A DNA stretch of 64,000 nt from assembly GCA_030272155.1 (NCBI GenBank), contig CP126191.1:7524501-7588500 (forward strand), read 5' to 3'. Shown here one piece after another: positions 1 through 12,800 of the stretch. The position numbers and the translations under genes are program-made. The notes under the pieces were generated by a model. The model was not told where the DNA came from. It was given only the letters and a program-made list of their open reading frames with translations, and made no database searches. Within the stretch, counting starts at the first letter, position 1, and the number at the start of each line of letters is the position of its first letter. This DNA comes from Tetradesmus obliquus (Eukaryota > Chlorophyta > Chlorophyceae > Sphaeropleales > Scenedesmaceae).

Positions 1-800
1 GCTGATCGCTATACATGTACTACATGTGTGTTGGTAACACTATCACTACCAATGTTACACTCAGACAGTGTATCAACTGCCTCTGGCATATTGTGTGACA
101 CTGCGCAAAGCAAAGACCCTCTGCGAACGATCCAGGGCACCATGGCTGCATGGAGGCTCACAACCAGTGGATGACTGTACCCAATAATCTCAGCTTTGAG
201 TACAGCTGGTATCCTGCTGATAGTATCCTGCCGCCATATGTTTGTCAAGCACATTGGATACTGTGGCATCCATGTAAATGCGGCCATACTATAGTATGAC
301 TGATAGTATACTATAGTATGACTCAATTCAGATGCATCGCATGCATCAGCCAGGGCACGTGCACATCACTTTACTGCAGCCAATACCATGCGCAACACAT
401 CCGCAAAGCTGCATCCACTTTAGATGGAATGTATGGACTCAACATTAAAGCCGGTTACTGCTGAGGATGATTGACTGTACAAGTGACTTGATGAGGTCGA
501 AGAGCATGTGCTCTTGAAGTGGGACTGCAGTGGCAATGCAGCTGACTCTGCGATCGGACAAAAAATGTATGCATGCCTGTGCCTTGCATCAACAGTGTGC
601 CACCTTTTATAAAGCAACGGTGGCTAGATGCTGCAAGTCCAACTCAGCCGCGTAGACTGCATGCACCCAGCAATGCTCAAACTGCCAGCGACTTTGCTCA
701 ACATGTGGCTGCACCAGCTTGCAGGCCTGCAACGCACATTGCCTGAAACAACCCGCAGTGTCATGACCTGCAAGTACTCTGCACCTGCCTTTGCAAGCAG
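1..800. other. No supported gene; two copies of a 12-bp palindrome
   Basis: No reading frame here has recognisable domains or convincing splice structure. The one ordered feature is a perfect 12-bp palindrome, ATACTATAGTAT, present at 286-297 and again at 308-319, each followed by the same GACT. The rest looks like ordinary intergenic DNA downstream of the ankyrin gene. Confidence 0.5.
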
Positions 801-2647
801 TCAGTGCACTAGAGCAACGTGTGCCACAGCTGACATGGTGGCAGCAGCTGCATGGCTATGCGACGGCTTCCCTGTGTTGACAGATGCACCAGGCCTGCGA
901 ATGGGCTGGCCAGGCTCCTGCTTGGAGAGCTGGTGGTGGTGCTGCTGCTGGCGCGGTGGCTGCCCACGCTGCTTCTGCCGTTGTTGCTGCTGCTGCTGCT
1001 GCTGGTCATGAAGCATTTGACCACTACTACTGTGTTCTTGCACTTGCTGCTGCTGTTGCTCCTGTGACTGCTGCTGCAGCTGCTGCTGCTGCTGGTGTCG
1101 GCACGTTGCCAGGTGTGCAGCCAGGAGAGAGGCCACGCCTGCATGTCCGGCTGCCTGTGCCGCCTGCAGTGGCGATGTACCGCTGATGAAGTGCTGTATG
1201 TGTTTGATGCGTGGCTGCCTGAGCAGCAGCCGCACCACCTCGATGTGGCCACCCCTGCCACCGCAGCAAAGCAAACAGCAGCAACAGGCATTGGCAAGTC
1301 AGGCCACAGCACATGCCCCGTTGCATTCACGTACATGCATTTTTCATAGTAGGCGTCATTTGTCACAACATACAACGCAGGAGAAGACGAGACTATGTGA
1401 TCTCTTTCAACCGGCAAGGCTTACACTGCAGGGCAGGCGAGGCGCTGCGCCTGGCAGCAGCGCCAGCATACCATCAATGTGATATCACGTAGCGATGCCT
1501 GTAAACTACAGCTGAAACATCGAATCACTTGCTCACCTGCTTGCTACCCACAGCGCCGTGCGCCCCTCTTTGTCAGCCCTGTTGACCCGTGCACCACCTG
1601 CCAGCAGCAGCTGCACACACTGCACCCAGCCGCCAGCAGCAGCAGCCAGCAGCGCATGCTCGCCAGCCCCAAGGTCGCTGTTGTGATAGTCTGCATCCAC
1701 ACCTTCTGCCAGCAGCTGCTGCACGCAGCCGGCGCTGCCACAGCTTGCTGCCAGCAGCAGTGCATTTGTGCCGCCCTCATCCACTGCAAAGGCGTCGGCG
1801 CCAGCACCCAGCAGCACCTGCACCAGCAGCAGCAAGTGGATGAGTTGCACCATGTTTAGCAGCACACAGTGCCAGCAGCAGCCAGGAAGCTGGGACGCAG
1901 TGCAGTGCTGGGGTGCACAGCACGGCGCAAACAGCACTTGCAGGAACTGCACCTGGCAAAACTGACAATGCAATCATCAGGAGTGCAGACACTTCTCACA
2001 GGACAAAACACCGCCTGGGCATTAGCCTAGTCGGCAACAACTCAGTTATGGTGAGGCAGCAGCTGCATACCTGCACCACTCGCTCGTGGCCATGCATGGC
2101 AGCCAGCATCAGCGCTGACACCTGCCGCTCATCATACATATAGCTGTCAGCGCCCAGCTCCAGCAGCACACTGCAGCAGCTGCACTGGCCGTGCTCTGCT
2201 GCGGCGTGCAGCGCGGTGCGCCCCTGGGGCCCGCATGGCTGGTTGACGTCCACGCCTTGCTGCTGCACCAGCTGCCGCAACTGCCAACAGGGAGCAACAG
2301 AGCAAGAAGCACGCAGACATTTGTGAGAAGGTGCTGCTGAAAGAGCCAAGGAGGTACAGCAGGCATGAACAAGATGGTTTTGCGGTTGTGCTTTTCATTG
2401 AATTGAGTGCCGATGACTCAGAGCAGGCTTGGCTGATGGCAACATGAAAAGACAAGTGATGACCAGGGCAATTGCTGCTCATGTCATTCTGTCAGGGGGA
2501 CAAGCTGCTCTGCTACTGCTGCTGTGGCGTAGCGCACCTTGCTCACGTCCCCATGTGCCGCGGCATGCAGCAGCTGCTGCTGCAGTGACACCTGCAAAGT
2601 TGCTGCATCCGAGTCTGCCTGTTGCCAGCTCCCCTGCTTGCCTTGTG
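801..2647 (-). CDS. Ankyrin-repeat protein with a Gln-rich C-terminus (5' end unresolved)
   Basis: Four exons join in one frame: 2647-2538, 2280-2071, 1817-1537 and 1254-801 (stop TGA at 803-801). All junctions are GT-AG and phases agree (the 281-nt exon ends in phase 2 and the next supplies one base). The joined protein has about six ankyrin repeats, seen as LLHAAAHGDVSK, GRTALHAAAEHGQ, SALMLAAMHGHERVVQ, TNALLLAASCGSAGCVQQLL, EHALLAAAAGGWVQ and GGHIEVVRLLL, then a roughly 100-residue Gln/His/Ser-rich tail with no domain. Ankyrin arrays act in protein-protein contacts; no catalytic partner domain is visible, so the role is unknown. The first listed exon opens with an acceptor (ctgtttgcag) and has no in-frame ATG, so at least one upstream exon in about 2650-2950 is missing. 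Confidence 0.75.
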
Positions 2648-4009
2648 CTGCAAACAGTCAACAAACAATTGCAACGGCAAACAGATCAGCGGCAGCATGT
2701 ATGTGCAACACAGTGCACCACACGGCCAAGGTGACTGCAAAACACAAGAAAGCATCGCTGTGCTGTAGGCAAGTTGTGTCAAGCCTGTGCTGGAAGCCCG
2801 CCTTAACTGCAGCCTGCACAGTGCTGGATGGCGCAACCACAGCACCCACCTCGTGCTCTCTTGTTATTGCCACTGCTCAGCCGATATCTTCCTTTGCTGC
2901 TCTTCTGTGACCTGTGAAGCATGTGCAACAGGTATTATCGCTGCATGTGGGCTGCACACACTGCACGATGCCGAAAACGCGCCGACCTTGAAACAAGCAG
3001 TACGCCTTCAAGAACGCTCAAAGTGTATAGAAACATCCAACTGAATGATAAGCACGAGTACGAACAGCATGAGGTGCCCGCTTGGTGTGTTGCCTTGTGG
3101 TGAGGACCACCAGGGGCAGGTCGGCCCACCCCTGCAAATTATAATCCCGAACCTGGCATGCAAGGTCATTCTTCACCACTGCTGACACAAACTAACAGTT
3201 AAAAATTACAGGTGCACGCTATGGTTGAGCGTGGTGGCTGTGCACACATGCATTTCAACAAGCCGCTTGTGTTTCCTGCTTGTGTGCAAGTGAATGCCTG
3301 CAAGGTCATCCATGGCTGCATGTAATTAAATCTTTGAACTATTGCTGCAGTCAGTGGTGTGAGTACAACTATGGTGTCTCTGAAGAATGCTTGTGTACGC
3401 AACAGCAACCCAGACATCAGTTCCCTGCTCAAGCTGCTGGCACTGAACTGCTGATGCCTTTTGCGGTTGCTGGAAAGCATGAGGTGCAAGGTAGCTCCTC
3501 ACCTGCTGGTGATGTGCAGCAGATGCTGCTGTAGGGCTTTGCGAAGGCGGCAGCTCACATGATTGCTGCTGCAGAACAGCCCACACCATGAGACACTAGC
3601 ATGCCTACAGGCCCGTCTAGCTATAGTGTCTGTTATGCTGTCTACATCCATGCTGAGACACTTGGTGGCACTCTGAAAGCGCAGTTCATGCAAGCATGCT
3701 CCAACGTGCTGCAGTGTTCTGAAGAAGTTGCCCAGTCCAAGACGCGCTGAAACGTAGCATGAGTGATTTAGTCCGAAGAATTGTTTCTGTTCGGCGAGAC
3801 TGCGCATTCTTGTTCCATGGCGTGCTTAAGCTGTACTTCAGGACAACAGTCAGCCAGGGTTTGGTGTGCGGCTTGCCGTCTCAGGGTCCGCTGTGCGTGC
3901 GATATTCGCCAACAACACCACAACTGAGGGATTTTGGGATCGATTTTGTGTTTGCTTATGAGGCTCGACACAGCTGACGGGGAATCATACACATGGCGCC
4001 CATCTTGCC
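2648..4009. other. Intergenic; no supported gene
   Basis: This stretch must hold the missing first exon and promoter of the ankyrin gene (probably 2650-2950). Beyond that I see only short frames without domains or matching splice phases. Confidence 0.4.
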
Positions 4010-4218
4010 TCATGACGGCACTGTGTTGTGCTGTGACTTGTGCTGGATGCAAGAATGGGTAAGAAAGACCCACTGACGCCACCATCAGCCACGGCATCAG
4101 CGTGAACATAATCTACATCCACAGAGGTCACCCTTGCCTTCGTATGTGATCAAGAAGAGCCTTTCTTACCCATTTTTGCATCCAGCATAAGTCACAGCAC
4201 AACACAGTGCCGTCATGA
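4010..4218. repeat. 58-bp inverted repeat (long hairpin) at the 3' end of the TWINKLE-helicase gene
   Basis: The arm at 4010-4067 is the reverse complement of 4161-4218 over 58 bases with two mismatches, separated by a 93-base loop. The right arm overlaps the stop codon of the minus-strand helicase gene (4215-4213), so the gene's last codons and 3' UTR would fold into a stem of about 58 bp. It could be a small hairpin element or MITE, or a source of small RNA. I see no clear target-site duplication. Confidence 0.8.
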
Positions 4219-7200
4219 GCTGCTGGCAAACTCTGCACTCTCCGCTGCCTGCGCCATTGCTGGCTCCTTGCCAACCTCCTCCTGCTGCTTGTGCCCCTCC
4301 CACAGCTCAGCACCATAAACAGATTGCACCTGCTGCCCCTGCTCCCCAGCACCAGCTGCACCCAAATCTACCACCTCCAGGCTGCCAGGGCTGTCTGTAT
4401 ACACTGGAGCATCATCCAGCAGCCCCCTCCTGTCAGGCGCCTCATCAGGCTCGTGATACCTGCCAGTCGCTCGGTCATACACCAGCACACACTGGCCCCT
4501 GCTGCCCGTGGTCTTGTTGCGCACCTTCTCCACTATCACCTGCACCTCAAACTCCGCGTTATGCAGCGCCTGCTGCTGCTGCTCCTCGCTCACTGCAGCC
4601 TGCCCATCCCCTGCTGCCGCTGCTGCATCGCTGCTGTTGCCGTTGCTGGTGTGCGGCAGTGCAGGCCGCCGCTTGCCGCTGCTGCTGCCGGCCGCCTTGT
4701 CAGCTGCCGCGCGCTGCTGCAGCTCCTTCAGCTTGGCCCAATTCCTGTGCACGATGATCCCGTTGTCTGTCTTGTTCATGAAGTTGGCGCCGCCTGACAC
4801 GTCCTGCAGGCCGGGGCGCTCCCCGCGCCACATGTTGCCCATCTGCCGCGGGTGCGCCACCAGCCAGCAGTGCACGCCGTTCTCGCGCGCGAAGCGGCGC
4901 AGCAGGCCCATGAGCTCGTTCACGTGCTCGTGCTCCTTGGCGCTGCCTGAGCTGCGGGTGGGGTCCAGCTCATTGTAGGGGTCGATGATGAGCCCGCTGA
5001 TGCCAAACCTGCAGCGGTGAGTGCGGCACAAGTGGCGGGTGAGACTGGTGTGTAAGGTGCTCAGCAAACATCAGCCTGTGCCTGTGCAGGTCAGGTAGTC
5101 TGCATGCAGCAGCAGCTTCCTACTGCGCAGCGTGGTGGTCACTGCACAATAGGCTGCCGGGCAACGGAGCGCAAGTTCCAGCACACTGTTGACTGAGAGG
5201 TTGCAGATGGCATGTGCACAATAGGCTGCCTGAAGGCACGTGAATGCAGTCATCACATCAGGGCAGTCCATGGCCCTGGAACTCATCAGCCAGCCGCAGT
5301 CATCTCGGCACACAAAAGTAAGCTCTGCTGCATGCTATATGCTGCTGCTCACTGTATCTTGGCTGCCTTGGCCTTCTCCAGCAGCCAGGCCATGCTGGGC
5401 ATGCTGTCCTCGCCGCTGGCAATCACGAAGAAGTGGTCACACAGCTGCTTGTAGGCCAGGTCCAGCTCCTGCGCATGACACAACACACACACAGCAGGAG
5501 GAGGCATAAGTTGCTGTTGCACCATTGCAGTCAATAGCAAACGTGGACAACAGCAAGCAGACAATGCTTTGCATGACTTCACGCTACATGCAGCAAGTCC
5601 TGCGCTACCTGCGTGGAGCCCCACACGCCCTGCTGAGCCAACGTTTCAACACGCAGGCATCCAGCACGCCAGCCCGCACCAGCGCTTCAACCGTCGTCAA
5701 CTATCAATCTGCTGCTTAACACCAACAGCAAACGTGAAACCTACATACATGCGCGCTCCATGCTGTTGCCACTGCCGCCGCACCTGCAAGCTCATGCGCG
5801 GCACCTCGCCAGCATACCCAGCAGACAGCAGCGGCCGCCGCGCAATCTTCTCCAGCAGCTGCCGTGCATGATCCCGCGGGCGCTTCTCCATGCTGCACAC
5901 CGCAAAGCGCCAGCCGTGGTCCAGCGCTAGGTTGACCGCCAATGCGTCCAGCCACTCGGACTTGCCGCTGTTGGGTACGCCCGTCACCAGCGTCACCTCG
6001 CCCGGCGCAACCTGTGAGGGGTTTGAACAGCAGAGTGGGGGAGTGCAAGTGGCGAGGGCGGCAGTAGTTGATGATAAGGCAGCACGGCAGCGTGGTGTGG
6101 CCAGCGTAAGCAGTAAGCAGATCATGCATGAGGGTGAGATCTGCTGGTCTAACAGGTTGTGTGACGGTTGCCAACTCCAGCAAGTCGTGCACAACCAGGC
6201 AAGTGCATTGACCTGTGCATGGAAATTGACCTCAGGCGCAACCAGCAAGGTACAACTGCAGGGAACGGCACGTCTGCTGCGCTGCCGCTGCTGTTGCTAA
6301 TCGTTCCCCACCCGTTTATGATTCGCTCCTTGCCTGTGTCACCCCGTCCACATACGCCCGCAAACCCACCTTGTAGTACTCGTCCAGGCTGGGCCAGCCA
6401 GTGGACAGGGCGATCTCGTCCATGCTGGGGATCTGGTAGTAGGTGAGCAGGTCGTACGCATAGTCGGAGAAGCGCTCCAGCCCCGCAATGGGCCACACGT
6501 ATGCGCCCTCCACAGCAGCAGCAACACCCTGCAGCCCCTGCAGCTCCGCCAGCAGCAGCACATCCCAGCCGGTGCCCTGGCCAGGCGGCGCAGTGGGGTC
6601 AGCCAGCAGCTCCGACTGCAGCGCTGACAGCTGCTGCTGCAGCAGCTGGTGCGGGTCTAGCTGCTCCTGGTCTAGCGCAGCCTCAGCTGCTGCTGCTGCC
6701 GCCGCCGCAGCTACGTCAGCTGGGTATGCATCAGGCCACTGCATGTGCCTGCAATGCACCTCACCCAGCAGTCCTGCAAGGTGGCTGGCGACCAAGCTGC
6801 TGCAGCTGCGCTCATGCCCCTGCGGCATCGCGATCACAGCTGTGCTCACAGACGGCAGCAGCAGCGACAGCCCCGATGGCGCCGGCTGAGCCACATTGCT
6901 GACCATCAAGCCCTCTACCTCAAACCCTGGACTGCTGCTGCTGCTACTTCTGCTGCTGGCCTGTGATTTAGCTGCTCCTGCTTCGTACTGCCGCCTAAGC
7001 TTCTCTAGTTCAGCTGCTAAGCCAGACAGCCGCAACCTGGGGTCCTCAGGTATGTGGCGGTGCTGCTGCTGCTGGCGCTGCCACTGCTGCCGCTGCAGGT
7101 GGGCCATCTGCTGCCGCTGCCGCAGCTGCAACACTTGCTGCAGGGGCGACAGCTGTCCTATACTCTGCTGCTGCTGCTGCGGCTGCTGCGGCTGCTGCAC

Positions 7201-9115
7201 ACTGCCTGTGTCGAGCCAGACAGGCGTCTGCTGTGTGACAGCGATGGCTGCACAGCCAGCTGCAGACAGCAGCAGCGCGTCCAGCTCACAGGTGACAAAC
7301 ACCACGCTGGACGCATCCTGCACACGCGCCACGGCGATGTACAGATCCATCGTTGTACATGGAGTAGCTTGAATTTTATTGATCAGGGGTTGTGACGCAC
7401 AGGCAAGCAGGCCAGCGGCTGTCCATGCACGCTCCTGCAGCAGCTGGGGCACCAGCGCACACACCCAATAAGTGATCACACGTAAGATGATGCATGACAT
7501 GTCACCCCAAGCTTCTCCACTGGACACAGAATATGCAACCACTGGACCCAGAATCTGCTGCCTGGCCTGCGCAAAACACACCTGCAGGCCGCGTGGCATG
7601 TACAGCTCCCTCGCCCCCACCGCCAGCCAGCTGCCGGCCAGCTGCCCGCCCTGCAGCAGCAGGCAGCGCATGTCCACCAGCGCACCCCGCCGATAGTAGG
7701 GCAGCGCCAGCACCTCCACCTGGCAGTAGCAGCAGCAGCAGCAGCAGGGACATGAGGAGCAGGGTATCAAGCATTGTTTGCGCTGTGGCGTCCGCGACCT
7801 TTAGGGCTGCACTCGAGGCGCTACACTTGCGCACTGCAGCCCCAGCATGCTGTGATGCGGCGGCTCAAAGTACGGCGCATATGGCACAGCCAGCAGCCTG
7901 ACAGCAGCCAGGACAAGGCACCCTGCATGACAACATGCTGCTGCTTTCTGTACTAGTACGGCCAGCGCCTTCCTGCAAGCCACCAAGCCCGGCAGCTCAC
8001 CAGCTGCTTGGTCTCAGGGTGTGGCACAGTAGCCATGCCTGCACCCCACTGCTGCAGCACTGCGGTGCTGATGCCCAGCTGCCCGCACCAGGCTGCAGCT
8101 GCAGCAGAAGGCGGCTGGCTGGGCGGCTGCAGCGCTGCTTGCGGCCTACTGCTGAACTTGTTGCGCACAGCGATGTCAAACTCACTGCTGCTGGCTGCTG
8201 CTGCTGCTGCTGCCGCTGCGGCAGCCGCAGTGGCAGGCTGCTGCTGGCCAGCTGCTGCTTGCTGGGGGCCTAAAGTTGCAGCAGTGGGTCCTGCGTATGC
8301 AAAGCAGCGTGTGTTTCAGTAACCGGTGCACCGGACTGGGATTGCAGTGCCACGCAAACGCTTCTGCAAAGTCACGAAAAAAGGACTGCACACCACTGGC
8401 ACTGAACATGCAAAGGCTCACCTAGTGTCGTCCCTGATGTTGGTGGTGACTCTCCCGGCGCACTATACATGTCTTTCCGTGCTGTTGACGCCCCTGCAGA
8501 CGGCGTGCTGCTGCTGCTGCTGGCCTGGCTGTCACCAGCTGAGGTGGTGCTGGAGCGCCTGGGGCGCGGCCTGGCCCTGGCGGGCTGGGGCGGCAACAAA
8601 GGCGCTGCATATTGCTGTTGCTGAAGCTGCTGCGGCAGCGGCGGCGGCTGCTGCTGCTGCTGCTGCTGAAACAGTGGCTGCTGCAGCGGACTCTGTTGCG
8701 GGTACGACTGCTGCTGCTGCTGAAACAGTTGTGACACAAGCTGCGGGTTGCTGCTAGTGGCGGTGCTGCTTTGAGCAGCTGGCTGCAAGAGTCCAGCCAC
8801 AGCTGCATCCTGCTGCGTTTGCTTGCTGCTGCTACTGGTCCTGGTCGGTTTGGGCTTTCTGGCTGGTGCGGCAGTGCCGTTGGGGCTGGCTGGCACCGCT
8901 GCCGGGACTGAAACATCATTCTGCTGTGCTGCTGAGAATGTTGACAGCATGCGCCCTCTCCGCAAGTGCCCAGCTGCTGCATGCGCATACAGTTTGCTGG
9001 CCTGCAGCCACCTGGCAGCAACAACAGGCACAACACACAGCAGAGGATGGTTGCACGCCGCCAGCATCAGCCAACATGCATGGCTACCGCCAGACCACGA
9101 AGGGCAAGCTGTCAA
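4213..9115 (-). CDS. TWINKLE-type organellar DNA helicase with a degenerate TOPRIM primase domain
   Basis: Seven exons: 9115-8422, 8290-8001, 7719-7582, 7317-6370, 6011-5784, 5468-5353, 5008-4213; about 1069 aa, all phases consistent. Residues 1-60 are Ala/Arg/Ser-rich, like an organelle transit peptide (start at 9115, or a later in-frame ATG at 9067). A long Gln/Ser/Pro-rich region follows. Near residue 300 a segment (GISTAVLQQWGAG) and EVLALPYYRRGALVDM match the primase core of plant TWINKLE. The TOPRIM is eroded: the VEGE motif is VTCE (about residue 383), and the DxD site reads AVIAMPQG (about 535-541). The RecA-like helicase is intact: Walker A GVPNSGKS (about 701-708), CSMEKRPRDHARQLLEK, Walker B GLIIDPYNELD, HCWLVAHPRQMG, and TDNGIIVHRN. 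No CxxC zinc finger is present. Role inferred: replicative helicase of mitochondria and/or chloroplasts, unable to prime by itself. It is divergent from the primase-only paralogue at 9816. Confidence 0.88.
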
Positions 9116-9815
9116 ATGTTGATTTGTGCCAGTGCATGCACAATCAACGGCTTGACAGACGCAGACCTTGATGATGCTCCTGCTGCTTCAGCTGCTGAAG
9201 CTGCATGGCCAGCTTGGTTGCAGGCGCCTCTAGTGATCGGCAGGCCAAGCATGAACCTAGAGATGGACCCAACTAGAAAGCTCCTTATGCAAACAACGTG
9301 CATACTGCTGATGCATGTCCAAAGTGCATGGTGCTGCTGTGGCTGTGTGCTAAGAACTGCAGTGTTGTGCTGATGACAGGGCTATGAAGGCTGCTGATGC
9401 TACAGCTTCACAAAATGATGTGAGTAAACGGTGTACTTCACTAGCAGCCTTGTGCGTATGCAGAGCTTGTCCTGTAGCAGTTGCGAGACGACTGACATGT
9501 AACACGGCAGTCAAGCTCACGAAGAGTGTGTACACTCCGCGGAAACAGCTGCGAAATCTTATGTTCAAGAACTGGGCTGCCGTTTATGCGCACTCGATCT
9601 ACCGCTTGTGGACACCGACCATTGAACTCCCCGCCTTTTTGTCATTTGTTTGCAAGCAAGCAGCAGCTCGACATCAGGCCAGCGCAGCTCCCATCACTGC
9701 GCTACCAGCCCATGATCATACGCTTGAAGCTCCTTGACCCACTTTAGCAAGGCTTCAGTGCTCTTGCAGCCACTGGCAGGGGGCAGCCTGCTGCTGTGCG
9801 CCAGCAGCACTGCCC
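9116..9815. promoter_or_regulatory. Shared upstream region of the divergent TWINKLE-helicase and TWINKLE-primase genes
   Basis: About 700 bp lies between the two start codons (9115 on minus, 9816 or 9915 on plus). No third gene is supported. It must contain both 5' UTRs and both promoters. I cannot point to a specific TATA box or operator, so co-regulation is inferred only from geometry. Confidence 0.55.
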
Positions 9816-12800
9816 ATGCCAGTAAGCATAACACAACTGCCCACCCAACCGTGGCCATTGCTGAAACAGCAGCAACAGGTTCAACAAGTTAAGAGACAGA
9901 CGCTTTGTTGCATCATGGTTACCAGCCTGCACAGTCAAGCGCATCACTTGCAAGCTGCACTGCGGCGCCAGTTTTGCAGCAGGCCGCTCATTGTGGCACA
10001 AGCAACAAGCACAGCTTGCTACCAGCGGTGCCTGCTACAGCCGTATACAGTGCAGCCGCACAGGGAGGCCCGTTATGCTTGCAGGACAGCGTCAGGTGTC
10101 TTCCTTGCACACCGACAGCAGGCAAGGTGTGTATGCAGCCGTGCCACCTCTGGGCCTGCAGCCAGCAGCAGCGGCAGCACCAGTAGCAGCAGCACACGTG
10201 GCAGGTACCGCAGAAGCAGCAGGATGACAGTGAGCACTGCACCTGCAGAGAGCAGTTCCAGCACAGCACAGCAGCTGCCGGCCCAGCAGGAGGTCTTCAA
10301 TGTGCCTACAGGCACAGCAGCACAGCAGCAGCAAGTCGGCGGTTACGCAGCCGGCCCTCTGCCGCTCGGCACGCTGCTGCTGCAGCAAGAACAGCAGCAG
10401 CAGAAGCAGCTGCAGCAGTTAGGTTGCTTGCTCTTGAGCCAGCCAGCACCTGCTGCTCACCCAACTGGTGCAGAAGCCGACATATGGCAAATGCAGCAAC
10501 AAGCAGCGCCTCAATCACCGCCGCCGCCGCAGCAGCAGCAGCAGCAGCGGCAGCAACAGAGCAGCACGCAACCCCCGGCACTGACAGCACAGCGGGCCCG
10601 CACCCGTATGGTACCTGTTGCGCCTCCCGCTGCTGCCGACCTGCCTCGCCGGTTGCGCTACAGCGACTATGCGGTGCAAGCGTCTGCAACCTCTGATGCA
10701 GCAGTTGCGTTCGGCGCAGACCAAGCAGACAGACTGCAGGCATTGGCTGCTGCTGCAGCAGCTGACAACGTGGCAGCAGCCGCTGCAGCTAGGGCCCGCA
10801 ATGTGGTAGCAGCAGCGTCCACAGATGTGGCAGTGCTGGAGGTTGCTGCGCCACGCACTAGGCGGCGGCGCACCTCAACAGCAGTATCCGCTGATGTAGC
10901 AGTGCTGGAGGTTGCTGCTGCACGCACCAGGCGGCGGCGCACCTCAACAGCCAGCAGCAGCAGCAGCGACAATAGTGAAAGCGTGAGCAGCAGCAAGTCC
11001 AGCGGCAGCAGCAAAAAGGGCCCCATAGCTGGAAGCAGCAGCAGCAGCAGCAGCAGCAGTGGGAGCAGGAAGCAGCAAGGCGCCGGCAGCAAGCCGGCTG
11101 CCTGTAGCAGCCTTGCAGGCGCAGCTGTCACGCTGCCACCTGTGCACTCTGGCTCAGAACCAGGCAAGTCTGCCACAGCAGATGCTGGCGGCAGCATGGC
11201 CCGGAGTGACGCGCATGCGCTCAGCCCATATACTGGTGCTGCGCCTGCTTCTGCACCTCGCCAACAGCAGCAGCGACAGCCGCCGCATGCACCTGTGCCC
11301 TCCTGTGAACAGCAGCAGCAGCAGCAGCAGGTTGCGCAGCATGACACAGAGCAGGGTGAAGAACAGCTGCTGCTGGAGCTGCAGGAGCTGCTTGCAGCCA
11401 GGGATATCCAGCTGCCTGAGCTGCGCTTTGGCCAGCAGCGAACCCTGTGCCCTCATTGCCAGGGCGGCAGCAGCCGTGAGGACGGCTTTGCGATCAAGCT
11501 AGATGATGCCGGCACTGCCATGTGGATATGCCACAGGGCTACCTGCGGCGAATCGGGAGGGGTGACAGTGCGCAGCAGGCAGCGCAGGTCCAGCAGCAGC
11601 AGCAGCAGCAGCGGTGGCGGAGGGGTTGGTGGCAGCAGCAGCGGCTGCGGCTGCTACAGTGCAACTGCTGTGGTGAAGCAGCAGCAGGTGAGGCGGGGCG
11701 GCCTGCTTGCTGCAGCGTTCATGCTTTGTTGAGTGCGTACACCGTGGGTGATTTGCCCAGCATGTTCAAGCATCTTGCTGCAAAATGCGAACCTGCAGTA
11801 CCTGAGTACCCAGCACATTCCTTGCTCTTGAGGATCCTCAAACCGCTGGCTGCCATCTGGTCATGCATACATGCGTGGGTGCACGGTGCAGGCTGCTGCT
11901 GTGCCGCCAGACACGAGCCGGCTGCAGCCACTGAGCAGGCAGCTGCTGGACTGGCTGGGCTCGCGCGGCATCAGCCAGGCTGTGCTGCACCGCAACCAGG
12001 TCATGATGGAGAGCAGATACTGCAGGTGAGCGCGGCTGTGTTTATTTGTGGCGGCTTGCCTGTGAGGCCGATGTCTGCCAGCCGTGCTCGCCTCAACTGG
12101 CACGCTTGCTGTGCAATACTGTCTATGGGGCACTTGCCAGCAGACGGCAGCAGCACAGCATGCTGCGTGTCTGCTGGTGTTATATCTGCATCTGGCACCT
12201 GCCTGCTTTGCCTGCATTGCATAACAAGGCAGCAAGCGTCTCAGCACACGGTGTCCTGGTCCCTCACCGCGCACCCACCACTGCCTGTCATCTGCCCCCT
12301 GCCGTCTTGGCCAGGTCGCTGGGCGCCTGGGTGGATCACATTGCCTTCCCCTTCTTCAGTGGCGGCCGCGTCGTCAACATCAAGTACCGCGCACTGCCCA
12401 AGCACTTCCAGCAGTCCCCCAAGGGCCAGCAGGTCTTCTATGGCCTGCATGACATAAGGGTGAGCCTGCTGCTGCTGCTGCTGCTGCTGTGACACACAAA
12501 GGATAGAGGGCACACCAGCATCTTGTGGATCCACATGGTGGCGCCACGGCTTCAAGAAGTGCAGCGTCATCGTGTACTCTGAGCGCGGTGCTGCAGGCAG
12601 TGCAGCAGGTCCCCAATCCCTTTAAGTGGCGCAGCTGCATCGGCTGTATCTTGTCCAGTTCAGCGCGTGCAGGCGTCAACGCCGGGCCCCACCGCCGCAT
12701 TTCAGCACCCTGTGGACCCAGTTGCAGCACACCTTGGCTGTGTCTCCGCCATAAACGAGCCGTAGCATCGCTGCGGTGCAGCAGCCGCACCAACTGTGGC

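Noticed and set aside
5100..5300. C-box-like GTGATGA on the minus strand in a TWINKLE-helicase intron
   Set aside because: No D box at suitable distance and no closing stem.
11522..12457. 311-codon frame overlapping the primase gene
   Set aside because: It runs through primase exon ends and introns in another frame and has no domain; the spliced primase explains the sequence.
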